64,000 nt of DNA from an uncultured Rhizobiaceae group bacterium (GTDB taxonomy: Bacteria > Pseudomonadota > Alphaproteobacteria > Rhizobiales > Rhizobiaceae): contig CALGMR010000006.1 of NCBI GenBank assembly GCA_937958815.1, positions 62,001 through 126,000 on the forward strand, read 5' to 3'. Under the pieces are notes generated by a model. The model did no database searches. It saw nothing but the letters and a program-made list of their open reading frames with translations, and was not told the origin of the DNA. The position numbers and the translations under genes were made by a program. This document shows positions 36,764 through 45,091 of the stretch, piece by piece (the first letter of the stretch is position 1; the number at the start of each line of letters is the position of its first letter).

Positions 36764-38425
36764 TCACGCTTTTGCTTTTCTCAAACCCGTAACCGTAGCC
36801 TTCGGCGCCAGCCCTTCCTGATCAATCATCAGTTCGAGAAGACCGCCCGTGGGTGATGCACAAACGCGCTCAAATGCGCCCTCAAAGTCTTCAGTGGATT
36901 CAATTTTTTCGCCATACATTCCAAAGGCTTCTGCAATTTTTGTGAAATCTGGATTCACCAAGCCAGTGCCGCTCACCCGACCTGGGTATTCGCGTTCTTG
37001 ATGCATTCGAATTGTGCCGTAAGTGCCGTTGTTCAACACAAGAACGATCGGGGCAACGCCGTATTGCTGGGCGACGCCTAATTCCATCCCATTCATTTGG
37101 AAGTCGCCATCACCAGCAAAGCAAAGAACAAAGCGTGTGGGGTCGACAAGCTTGGCCATCACGGCAGAGGGAACCCCTGCCCCCATGGAGCCAGCCTGTG
37201 GGCCGAGCAACGTGGCACCGTTGCCGTAGTGTAAATAGCGCCCCGCCCAAATTGCGAAATTGCCTGCACCATTGGTCACAACCACATCTTTGGGCAAACG
37301 GTTGCGCAGATAGGCCATGATCTGCCCCATATCCACATTGCCAGGTTGTGCAGGTGGGTTTAACCCCGCTTCCCAAGCTTGGCGCGCGATCACGGTGCGT
37401 TCTGCCCATGGCACATTTGCAATCTTGCTTTGCGCAGCCAGTGCGGTCATTGCCGCATTGGGGCATGACAGTATGGCAAGTAACGGTGTGAAAATTTTGC
37501 CAATCTCGGCTTCACTTGCATGGATGTGAATGAGGTTTTTGTCGAAATATCTTGGGTCAAAGAGCGAATAACCGTCGGTGAGCGTTTCGCCAAAACGAAC
37601 ATTCACCGCCAGCAGCAAATCGCTTTCATCGAGGAAAGTGCGAATTTCAGGAGCAATGCCAAATCCTGCATCGCCAATATAACTGGGTGAATGATTGTCG
37701 ATAAGATCCTGACTGCGGAAACTGACGATCACTGGCAGATTGTTCGCTTCCGCAAATTTTTCCAAAGCAGCGCGGCCAGTGTCGTTCCAGCCGCCTCCCC
37801 CAACAATCAGCACGGGCTTCTTTGCTGCCTTGAGTTGCGCCATTACATTTTGCGTATCAGAACCCGTGATGTGTGGCTTTACGGGAGCTACTTTGCCGCG
37901 GGTTTGGGCGTCGCTCATTTGCACCAACATATCTTCTGGCAGCGCTACAATAACAGGGCCCGGACGGCCTGAAGTCGCCACTTGAAACGCCCGCGCCACA
38001 AGTTCCGGCACACGGTCAGCGTCGTCAATCTCTACAACCCATTTCGCCATGGAGCCGAAGACTGCACGATAGTCCATTTCTTGAAAGGCCTCGCGGTGGC
38101 GCATCGATGTTTCAATCTGGCCAACAAACACGACCATGGGCGAAGAATCTTGCATGGCAGTGTGAATGCCGATGGAGGCATTCGTCGCACCAGGCCCCCG
38201 TGTGACGAACAAGACGCCAGGTTTCCCCGTCAATTTGCCATAAGCTTCTGCCATAAAGGCGCCGCCACCTTCATTGCGACAATTGATGAAGCGAAATGAA
38301 TTGCCCACGTCATACAAAGCATCGAGAACGGCCAAATAGCTCTCGCCTGGCACGCCAAAGCCCATATCCACATCCTGCTCCAGCAAGCATTCGACGAGCA
38401 GTTGTGCGCCAGTGCGTTTGGTCAT
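36764..38425 (-). CDS. Thiamine diphosphate-dependent enzyme, acetolactate-synthase-like
   Basis: A 553-residue enzyme with the three-domain IlvB/benzoylformate decarboxylase layout. The PYR domain holds the catalytic Glu in RNEGGGAFMAEAYGKLTG near residue 50. The PP domain binds TPP-Mg through GDGDFQMN and NNGTYGTIRMHQ. No regulatory subunit (ilvN) is nearby, and the sequence is not obviously a biosynthetic IlvB, so decarboxylases or carboligases of catabolic pathways are equally likely. It lies directly downstream of the liv-type binding protein gene, but a strong terminator separates them. Confidence 0.85.
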   Translation of the reverse strand: MTKRTGAQLLVECLLEQDVDMGFGVPGESYLAVLDALYDVGNSFRFINCRNEGGGAFMAEAYGKLTGKPGVLFVTRGPGATNASIGIHTAMQDSSPMVVFVGQIETSMRHREAFQEMDYRAVFGSMAKWVVEIDDADRVPELVARAFQVATSGRPGPVIVALPEDMLVQMSDAQTRGKVAPVKPHITGSDTQNVMAQLKAAKKPVLIVGGGGWNDTGRAALEKFAEANNLPVIVSFRSQDLIDNHSPSYIGDAGFGIAPEIRTFLDESDLLLAVNVRFGETLTDGYSLFDPRYFDKNLIHIHASEAEIGKIFTPLLAILSCPNAAMTALAAQSKIANVPWAERTVIARQAWEAGLNPPAQPGNVDMGQIMAYLRNRLPKDVVVTNGAGNFAIWAGRYLHYGNGATLLGPQAGSMGAGVPSAVMAKLVDPTRFVLCFAGDGDFQMNGMELGVAQQYGVAPIVLVLNNGTYGTIRMHQEREYPGRVSGTGLVNPDFTKIAEAFGMYGEKIESTEDFEGAFERVCASPTGGLLELMIDQEGLAPKATVTGLRKAKA

Positions 38426-38439
38426 GTTGGTCTTCCAAA

Positions 38440-38474
38440 ATAAAAAATGCCCGACGATCTTAGATCGCCGGGCA
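38440..38474 (-). terminator. Intrinsic terminator after the liv-type binding protein gene
   Basis: A 12-base stem with one mismatch (TGCCCGACGATC at 38448-38459 with GATCGCCGGGCA at 38463-38474) has a 3-base loop and, on the minus strand, a T run (38442-38447). It is placed right after the binding-protein stop and before the TPP-enzyme gene. Confidence 0.85.
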
Positions 38475-38502
38475 TCGTATTCATACTAAAACGTGTTGCG
38501 AA

Positions 38503-39690
38503 TTAGCGAACTTTTACAGTTGCGAATTTGCCGTCTTTGACAACGAGTTCTTTGTAAGAACCAGCAGCTTCACCAACTTCTGTCATTGTGACGTTTGAAG
38601 CGCCCTCATAGTCCACTTGACCACCTGATTTCAGGATTTCCAAAGCCTTAGCCAATTCACCTGGCAAGATTTTTTCGCCTGGTGCATTTGCAACGTCCAT
38701 CATTTTGGACTGGATTGCAGCGCGATCAGTTGATTTTGCAGCTTGCATAGCAAGGATCATCAGAGCAGCAGCGTCATAGGATTCTGGCATGAACGGGCCA
38801 TCGTTTTTGGCCAGACCACCAGCTGTTGCAACTTCTTTGAACTTCGCAGCGCCAGCAGATTCGGAACCTGGAAGCGTACCGATTGTGCCTTCAAGGTCTT
38901 TGCCGATTGCTTTGATCAAAGATTCACCGATCATGCCGTCTGCCAAGATGAACTTGTCAAACGCGCCTGTGTCGAGTGATGTTTGGATGATGCCTTTGCC
39001 GCCTTGGTCAACGTAACCAAACACTGCAAGATGCTCAGCACCAGCAGCGGACAATGCGCCAACTTCAGCAGAATAGTCTGCTTTGCCATCTTCGTGGGCT
39101 GCGCTGATTGCGATTTCGCCGCCATTGGCTTTGAACGCCGCACCAAATGCTTCAGCAAGGCCTTTGCCGTAGTCATTGTTTGTATATGTGACAGCAACCT
39201 TAGTGATGCCTTTGTCTTTCAACACATCAGCCAAAACCTGACCCTGACGGGCATCTGATGGCGCTGTGCGGAAGAAGAAGCCTTTGTCTTCGATTGTTGT
39301 CAAAGCTGGAGATGTTGCAGATGGAGACACCATAGTGACACCGTTTGGCACGCCAACATTGTTTGCAATCGCGGTTGTAACGCCTGAGCAATCTGCACCC
39401 ATAATGCCGACCACGCCTTCAGCAGTGATCAAACGTTCTGCAGCAGCTGTTGCAGCAGCAGCGTCTGTGCAGGTTGAGTCAGCGCGCACAGCGACAACTG
39501 TTTTGCCGTCGAGCACTTTGCCAGCGGTTTCTTTCATCGCCAATTCAGCAGCCGCAGCCATGTCTGGTGTGAGTGATTCAATTGGTCCGGTGAAACCGAG
39601 GATCACGCCCATTTTGACTTCGTGACCATCAGCAAATGCAGCGCCTGTAAGGCCTGCCAGAATGGTTGAAGCAAGAAGCAGTTTTTTCAT
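38503..39690 (-). CDS. ABC transporter substrate-binding protein, branched-chain amino acid family
   Basis: Periplasmic binding protein of a LivJ-type importer, 395 residues from the ATG at 39690, which has a GGGAG ribosome site. The signal peptide is MKKLLLASTILAGLTGAAFA. The mature protein starts with VKMGVILGFTGPIESLTPDM, characteristic of the periplasmic binding protein type 1 fold (ligand-binding receptor family). A Cys pair (STCTDAAAA and GADCSGV) may form a disulfide. Substrate could be an amino acid, amide or other small molecule. It is the last gene of the liv-type run and is followed by a strong terminator. Confidence 0.92.
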   Translation of the reverse strand: MKKLLLASTILAGLTGAAFADGHEVKMGVILGFTGPIESLTPDMAAAAELAMKETAGKVLDGKTVVAVRADSTCTDAAAATAAAERLITAEGVVGIMGADCSGVTTAIANNVGVPNGVTMVSPSATSPALTTIEDKGFFFRTAPSDARQGQVLADVLKDKGITKVAVTYTNNDYGKGLAEAFGAAFKANGGEIAISAAHEDGKADYSAEVGALSAAGAEHLAVFGYVDQGGKGIIQTSLDTGAFDKFILADGMIGESLIKAIGKDLEGTIGTLPGSESAGAAKFKEVATAGGLAKNDGPFMPESYDAAALMILAMQAAKSTDRAAIQSKMMDVANAPGEKILPGELAKALEILKSGGQVDYEGASNVTMTEVGEAAGSYKELVVKDGKFATVKVR

Positions 39691-39854
39691 TTTTAGTCTC
39701 CCTGTAGCTCTCAAGAGCTGAGTTTTGTCCTTAACGGACGATCTTTTTCAAATATGGCGACAATCTCGCCTGTTTTGCGTTGCAAATCAACAAATACTTG
39801 CCGAAACGACAGGATTGGTAAACGGCGCAATGCAGTTGTGTTGGCCAACGTGAA

Positions 39855-41234
39855 TTACGCCTTGATTGTGGTCGTATTGGTGCGTTCGGGCAATATTCCA
39901 CCCGGGCTGAAACGCATCACGGTCAACATCACCACACCCATAATGAACAGGCGCATATGTTGCGCTGAATCCAGCAGATGACGTTTCAATTCACTGCCGT
40001 CTTCCATCCATTGCGTTGCATATTGCATCAACCAGTTGCCCGCTGGTTCAGCTTCAATCCAGATAAACCAGATCAGGAATGCACCGAGAACAGCACCCAG
40101 GTTGTTTCCAGAACCACCCACAATAACCATCACCCAAATCAGGAATGTATACCGCAATGGCTGATAGGTTGATGGCGTGAACTGTCCATCCAATGTGGTG
40201 AGCATGGCACCCGCAATTCCGACCACAGCAGACCCCAAAACGAAAATTTGCAAATGGCGACGCGTGATGTTTTTGCCCATGGCAGCTGCCGAGATTTCAT
40301 TGTCGCGGATCGCACGAACCATACGCCCCCACGGCGATGCCAGCGCCAAAACACACAAAGTCAACACAATGAGTAAGACAGCGGAAAACAAACCTGCATA
40401 GCACAGCTTCACAAACACGCTGGAACCTTCAACCACCAAATTGCGCAAGGCGGTTGCTTTGGCTTCGCCCGACAAACCCGCCAAATTGGAAGCGTTGAAC
40501 CATTCTACCCATTCAATGAAGCGCGGGTTTTCTTGCAATGCCAATTCGTAAGGGACAGGGCGCTGAAGCCCAGTGACGTTTTTTACACCGCGGGTGAGCC
40601 AGTCTTCATTTTTCATCATGGCGATGATGATTTCGGAAATGCCCAATGTGGCAATCGCCAGATAATCAGACCGCAGCCCCAATGAGATCTTGCCGATGAT
40701 CCAAGCAACGCCTGCTGCAAACAATCCACCCACGATCCAAGACAGTAGGATCGGGAGGCCAAGGCCGCCGAGATAACCTGACTTCGCAGGGTTATCTGCT
40801 TCAATAGCATTGACTGCGGGATCGTAAACCTGACGGATTGCGAAATAGCCGCCCAAGATAATGATGATCAGTGTCAGCATTTTGAACCAACCGCTTTTCA
40901 TGCGTTTGGCAGCCAGCAAACCAAGAAGAATGACCGCCAACAACATAATGCCCGAGATCAAAACACCGCTGCCACCTGCTTGCCATGCGCTGGTGATGAT
41001 GGGTTGTGATACCAACACCGCCGCCACGCCGCCGAGCGCCGCAAAGCCCATAATCCCCACATTAAAGAGACCAGCATAGCCCCATTGAATGTTGACGCCC
41101 AAAGCCATGACGCCCGAAATGATGCACAGATTGAGGATTGCGAGAGCCACGTTCCAAGACTGGTAGTGCCCAACGAGAAACAACAAAACTGCAAATGTGC
41201 CAAAGCCCAACAGAGCGCGAAGGGAATTGCTCAT
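39855..41234 (-). CDS. Branched-chain amino acid-type ABC transporter permease, LivM family
   Basis: One of two permeases of the importer. At 459 residues it is longer than usual (about 330-420); the extra length lies in membrane segments about 75-150 and in a loop of about 60 residues near 215-275 that includes LTRGVKNVTGLQRPVP. The LivM signatures are present: LGVNIQWGYAGLFNVG near residue 45, YLAIATLGISEII near 195, and SPWGRMVRAIRDNEISAAAMGKN near 305, the cytoplasmic loop that contacts the ATPases. It overlaps the livH-type gene by four bases. Confidence 0.92.
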   Translation of the reverse strand: MSNSLRALLGFGTFAVLLFLVGHYQSWNVALAILNLCIISGVMALGVNIQWGYAGLFNVGIMGFAALGGVAAVLVSQPIITSAWQAGGSGVLISGIMLLAVILLGLLAAKRMKSGWFKMLTLIIIILGGYFAIRQVYDPAVNAIEADNPAKSGYLGGLGLPILLSWIVGGLFAAGVAWIIGKISLGLRSDYLAIATLGISEIIIAMMKNEDWLTRGVKNVTGLQRPVPYELALQENPRFIEWVEWFNASNLAGLSGEAKATALRNLVVEGSSVFVKLCYAGLFSAVLLIVLTLCVLALASPWGRMVRAIRDNEISAAAMGKNITRRHLQIFVLGSAVVGIAGAMLTTLDGQFTPSTYQPLRYTFLIWVMVIVGGSGNNLGAVLGAFLIWFIWIEAEPAGNWLMQYATQWMEDGSELKRHLLDSAQHMRLFIMGVVMLTVMRFSPGGILPERTNTTTIKA

Positions 41235-42244
41235 ATCACTTTCCCCCGCAACAAGCCCGTGGGTCGTACAAGCAAGACCACGACAAGAATGATGAATGAC
41301 ACCGCGAATTTATAGTCGGTGGACAAAAGCTGCATCAGCCCATCTGGCGCGTAATCTGCAGGAACCAAATAGGTGAGGAATTTCTTGTAAGCGTATGTGA
41401 CCATGACTTCGGAAAAGGCGACGACAAAACCGCCTAAAATGGCACCCACTGGATGGCCCACCCCGCCTACGATTGCAGCAGCAAACATGGGCAGCAGCAA
41501 TTGGAAATAGGTGAAGGGTTTAAAGCTTTTGTCGAGGCCGTACAGAACGCCGGCAACAGTGGCCAAAGCGCCCACCAAAATCCATGTCACTAAAACAACC
41601 CGCTGGGGCGAAATGCCGGACAGCAACGCCAAATCTTCATTGTCAGAAAACGCCCGCATAGATTTTCCGGTGCGCGTTTTGTTGAGGAACCAAAACAGTG
41701 CCGACACGAGAACAATGGCGATAACAACCGTCAATAACTGGGAGGACTTGATGGCCAGTCCTTCGTTCAAACCTGTGGCGTTTTTAAACGCACGGGCTTT
41801 TAAGATGAACCGTTCGCCATCCATGAAATTCTGGTCATTCGGCCCGATGATGAATCGCACGATACCATTCATCGCAAACATGACACCTACAGATGCCATC
41901 ACCATACGGATAGGTGGTGCTTTCACTTCGCGATAGTGCTTGTAGACCAATTTGTCCCACACAACGAGGAAGACGGCTGTAATCGCAATGCCAAATGGCA
42001 GGGCCAACAGCGCAGTTGGCAGTGGCCCAAAGCTTATGCCAATGGATTGAAAATACCACGTGATCAACACCACGGTCATGGTGCCAAACGCCATCGTGTC
42101 GCCATGGGCAAAATTGCCGAAGCGCAAAATGCCATAGAGCAATGTGATGCCCAAGGCACCCAGCGCAAGTTGCGACCCATAGGCTAAGCCCGGGATCAAA
42201 ACAAAGTTCGCGAAAAGAACGAGGGCGTTTAAAAAATCAATCAT
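41231..42244 (-). CDS. Branched-chain amino acid-type ABC transporter permease, LivH family
   Basis: The second permease, 337 residues and about eight to nine helices. Typical segments are ALGALGITLLYGILRFGNFAHG near residue 28 and the coupling loop TRTGKSMRAFSDNEDLALLSG near 190. The C-terminal GGVGHPVGAILGGFVVAFSE is also standard for LivH. It overlaps the upstream secreted-protein gene by four bases (ATGA) and the downstream livM gene by four, so the three are translationally coupled. Confidence 0.93.
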   Translation of the reverse strand: MIDFLNALVLFANFVLIPGLAYGSQLALGALGITLLYGILRFGNFAHGDTMAFGTMTVVLITWYFQSIGISFGPLPTALLALPFGIAITAVFLVVWDKLVYKHYREVKAPPIRMVMASVGVMFAMNGIVRFIIGPNDQNFMDGERFILKARAFKNATGLNEGLAIKSSQLLTVVIAIVLVSALFWFLNKTRTGKSMRAFSDNEDLALLSGISPQRVVLVTWILVGALATVAGVLYGLDKSFKPFTYFQLLLPMFAAAIVGGVGHPVGAILGGFVVAFSEVMVTYAYKKFLTYLVPADYAPDGLMQLLSTDYKFAVSFIILVVVLLVRPTGLLRGKVI

Positions 42245-42648
42245 TGGGATGCTGCACAGGTTCCAAGATAATAAATCGCCAATTCGGATTTGGGCATATG
42301 GATGGAATATCGGGCTGCACCGTTTTTGGCGATTGTCAGCATTTGAAAATCACCACTTGGTTTTGGCACCCAATATCCGACAACTTTCTTATCGGCAGAC
42401 CGAAAGGAGTGTGCAGGAATTGTTTCTGCATCAGAAACCAAAGAGTGCGTCACTGCTGTTGAAATCAAAGCATCTTCCGCCAATGCGGCAGCGCCCTCAA
42501 CTTTATCAATGGTGAGTTTATAGTCTGTATCTGCGCAACCATCTGTGCCGATGCATTCTTTTTTGAAGGTGCACTGATGGCTGGTTTCCGCGGCAATTGC
42601 AGAGGTGGAAAACAACAACGCTGCCGCCAATAGTGATTTGTAAAACAT
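42241..42648 (-). CDS. Secreted protein encoded inside the liv-type operon
   Basis: A 135-residue protein with a clear signal peptide (MFYKSLLAAALLFSTSAIAA) and a TAGGA ribosome site. The mature part has three closely spaced cysteines (QCTFKKECIGTDGCADTDY) and a fourth near the C-terminus (YLGTCAAS), suggesting two disulfides. The body is rich in beta-strand-like segments. I recognise no family. It is placed between the livF and livH genes, five bases after livF and overlapping livH by four. A periplasmic accessory role in uptake is inferred from this position only. Confidence 0.8.
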   Translation of the reverse strand: MFYKSLLAAALLFSTSAIAAETSHQCTFKKECIGTDGCADTDYKLTIDKVEGAAALAEDALISTAVTHSLVSDAETIPAHSFRSADKKVVGYWVPKPSGDFQMLTIAKNGAARYSIHMPKSELAIYYLGTCAASQ

Positions 42649-42653
42649 TTTTC

Positions 42654-43355
42654 CTAGCCTCCCAAAAAGCTCTTACGAACTTCGGGGTCAGCGAGAAGCG
42701 CCTCCCCGGTGTCTGTGAAACGGTTTTCACCCGTCACCAAAACATATCCACGATCGGCAATATTGAGGGCTTGGCGTGCATTTTGCTCCACCATCAATAC
42801 CGCAACGCCTGTTTCACGAATTTCTAAGATTCGGTCAAACAATTCATCCATCACAATCGGCGAGACGCCAGCGGTGGGTTCGTCCAACATCAAGACCGAT
42901 GGTTTCGTCATCATCGCGCGGCCCACCGCCACTTGTTGACGTTGACCTCCAGACAATTCGCCAGCCATTTGATTGCGCTTTTCCTTCAAAATCGGGAAAA
43001 GTGCATAAATCTCTTCAATGGTTTCATGGAAATTGTCTTTGCGCAGAAACGCGCCCATTTCCAAATTTTCTTCAACACTCATACCGGGAAACACGTTGGA
43101 CGTTTGCGGTACAAAGGCCACGCCTTCTGCGATACGATCTTGAGGAGACAGTTTTGTAATGTCTTTACCGTCGAGGATCACGCTGCCCTCGCGCAGGCTC
43201 AACATGCCCAACATGGCTTTCATAGCGGTTGATTTGCCCGCCCCGTTTGGCCCCACAATCACAGCAATTTCGCCGCGCTCCACACCTAACGTACACCCTT
43301 TGAGAATGTCAGCGCCACCGTAGCCGCCAGTAAGATTTTCACCGATAAGGAACAT
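42654..43355 (-). CDS. Branched-chain amino acid-type ABC transporter ATPase, LivF family
   Basis: One of two ATPases, 233 residues. Walker A is GPNGAGKST near residue 36, the Q-loop is FVPQTSNVFPGMSVEENLEMG, the signature is LSGGQRQQVAVGRAMM, and Walker B is VLMLDEPTAGVSP. The short length and the end MVEQNARQALNIADRGYVL are LivF-like. It begins within the stop codon of the livG gene (TAATG). A five-base gap separates it from the secreted-protein gene. Confidence 0.94.
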   Translation of the reverse strand: MFLIGENLTGGYGGADILKGCTLGVERGEIAVIVGPNGAGKSTAMKAMLGMLSLREGSVILDGKDITKLSPQDRIAEGVAFVPQTSNVFPGMSVEENLEMGAFLRKDNFHETIEEIYALFPILKEKRNQMAGELSGGQRQQVAVGRAMMTKPSVLMLDEPTAGVSPIVMDELFDRILEIRETGVAVLMVEQNARQALNIADRGYVLVTGENRFTDTGEALLADPEVRKSFLGG

Positions 43356-44143
43356 TATGCTGCCCCTTGTTTGGCTGGCTTGTTTTTCAACCCACGCCCA
43401 AGATAGGCTTCGATTACTTGCTCGTTATTGCGCACTTCACGTGCTGTGCCTTCTGCCAGAACGGTGCCTTCGGCCATCACAACCACGGGGTCACACAAAC
43501 GGCTGATAAATTCCATATCGTGTTCAATCATACAGAATGTGTAACCGCGCTCGTCGTTGAGCTTTAAAATTGCATCGCCGATTTCTGCCAACAATGTGCG
43601 GTTCACGCCCGCGCCCACTTCATCCAGCAGCACAACTTTGGCGTCCACCATCATGGTGCGGCCAAGTTCGAGCAATTTCTTTTGACCGCCTGACAAGTTA
43701 CCCGCTTTCTCGTTGACCAAATGTCCGAGATTGAGAAAGTCGATTACGTCGTGGGCCTTTGCGCGGATTTCTTCTTCTTCGCGGCGCACTTGCCCTCTTC
43801 GGAACCAAGCATTCATCAAGCGCTCGCCCTTTTGGTTGGCAGGCACCATCATCAGGTTTTCGACCACGCTCAATGTGGAAAATTCATGGGCAATCTGGAA
43901 CGTGCGCAACAGGCCCTTTCCAAACAATTCGTGCGGCGCCAGACCCGTGACATCTTCATCATCAAGATAGATGTTCCCCTCCGACGGGGGAAAAAGCCCT
44001 GCGATGATATTGAACAGCGTTGTTTTGCCTGCGCCATTTGGCCCAATCAAACCGGTGATTGAACCTTTCTTCACATTGATCCAAGCATTGTTGACGGCGC
44101 GCACACCCCCAAATTGTTTTGAAACGGCTTCAACTCTGATCAT
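43355..44143 (-). CDS. Branched-chain amino acid-type ABC transporter ATPase, LivG family
   Basis: The other ATPase, and first gene of the importer operon. The ATG at 44143 (MIRVEAVSKQFGGVRAVNNA) gives 262 residues; the open frame extends far upstream but without similarity. Motifs: Walker A GPNGAGKTTLFN, signature NLSGGQKKLLELGRTMM, and Walker B LLDEVGAGVN, where the Pro-Thr usual after Glu is replaced by Val-Gly. The tail carrying EVRNNEQVIEAYLGRG is typical of LivG. The 131-base gap to the divergent ATPase gene should carry the operon promoter. Confidence 0.94.
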   Translation of the reverse strand: MIRVEAVSKQFGGVRAVNNAWINVKKGSITGLIGPNGAGKTTLFNIIAGLFPPSEGNIYLDDEDVTGLAPHELFGKGLLRTFQIAHEFSTLSVVENLMMVPANQKGERLMNAWFRRGQVRREEEEIRAKAHDVIDFLNLGHLVNEKAGNLSGGQKKLLELGRTMMVDAKVVLLDEVGAGVNRTLLAEIGDAILKLNDERGYTFCMIEHDMEFISRLCDPVVVMAEGTVLAEGTAREVRNNEQVIEAYLGRGLKNKPAKQGAA

Positions 44144-44274
44144 TAAAGATGCTGCTTTTTTCGTTGCGAACTTGTCAAATAGACTGTCGCGTGGCCTAAA
44201 CCATGGCAACACAGACTTCAACCAAAGAACTTCGCGATATCGCAGCCTGTTGAAAACAAAGCGACACAAATTCC

Positions 44275-45015
44275 ATGCCCAAAATTGCCGTCTTGAATCA
44301 GGTTTCCAAAACTTTCGACAATGGTGTTGAAGCCGTGCAATCGCTTTCGTTGGACATTGCGGTGGGCGAGCGCTTGAGCCTGCTTGGACCTTCGGGCTGC
44401 GGGAAGACCACAGTGTTGCGCATGTTGGCAGGTTTGGAGACACCCAGCGGGGGGGATATTTCTATAAATCGAGACGATGCTGATCAGATCGGGTTCGTCT
44501 TCCAATCGCCCACTTTGTTGCCCTGGAAAACCGTGTTTGAAAATGTCTGGTCGCCTCTGCAACTGCGCGGAGTTTCCAAAGCTGAGGCAAAATCTGAGAT
44601 CGAAGACCTGCTGGAACGCGTATATCTTGCAGACTTCAAAGACGCCTACCCCCGCGAATTGTCTGGTGGCATGCAGATGCGGGTCTCCATCGCACGCGCC
44701 TTGGTGATGAAGCCCAAACTGTTGCTGATGGATGAACCTTTTGCCGCGCTTGATGAAATGACACGTTTCAAACTGAACGACCTGCTTTTAGAGCAACAAA
44801 AACGGGAACAGTTTGCATTGCTCTTTGTGACGCACAGCGTCTTTGAAAGCGCTTATCTGTGCGACCGAGTAGCCATAATGACCAATCGGCCCGGCCGTTT
44901 GCACAAGACTGTCGACACATCGTCAAAAGAGGCCCGAGATGAAACCTACAGGACGTCGCGCGCCTATATCGATATTTGTCGCGAGATCAGTGGCCATTTG
45001 CAGGAAGCTGTCTAG
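44275..45015 (+). CDS. Orphan ABC transporter ATP-binding protein, NitT/TauT type
   Basis: A 246-residue ATPase of the nitrate/sulfonate/taurine-type importers (SsuB/TauB family). Motifs: Walker A GPSGCGKTT near residue 40, Q-loop FVFQSPTLLPWKTV, signature LSGGMQMRVSIARALV, Walker B LLLMDEPFAALDE, and the H-loop in FVTHSVFESAYLCDRV. A permease and binding protein normally sit next to such a gene; neither is present, the following gene being adenine deaminase. It may serve a transporter encoded elsewhere, or be the remnant of a purine or pyrimidine importer. Confidence 0.9.
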   Translation: MPKIAVLNQVSKTFDNGVEAVQSLSLDIAVGERLSLLGPSGCGKTTVLRMLAGLETPSGGDISINRDDADQIGFVFQSPTLLPWKTVFENVWSPLQLRGVSKAEAKSEIEDLLERVYLADFKDAYPRELSGGMQMRVSIARALVMKPKLLLMDEPFAALDEMTRFKLNDLLLEQQKREQFALLFVTHSVFESAYLCDRVAIMTNRPGRLHKTVDTSSKEARDETYRTSRAYIDICREISGHLQEAV

Positions 45016-45091
45016 TCTCGTTTGAAGCTTGGCTTGAAGTCTCGGATAGGTTGGTTCACGTTTGGGCTTATCCAAGAACAAGAGTCGTTCG

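Noticed and set aside
36764-38425. Calling the TPP enzyme biosynthetic acetolactate synthase (ilvB)
   Set aside because: No ilvN or ilvC neighbour, and general TPP motifs do not separate it from decarboxylases and carboligases.
39266-39625. Plus-strand frame rich in Ala and Val inside the binding-protein gene
   Set aside because: Antisense to a clear periplasmic binding protein; repetitive composition follows from Ala/Thr codons on the other strand.
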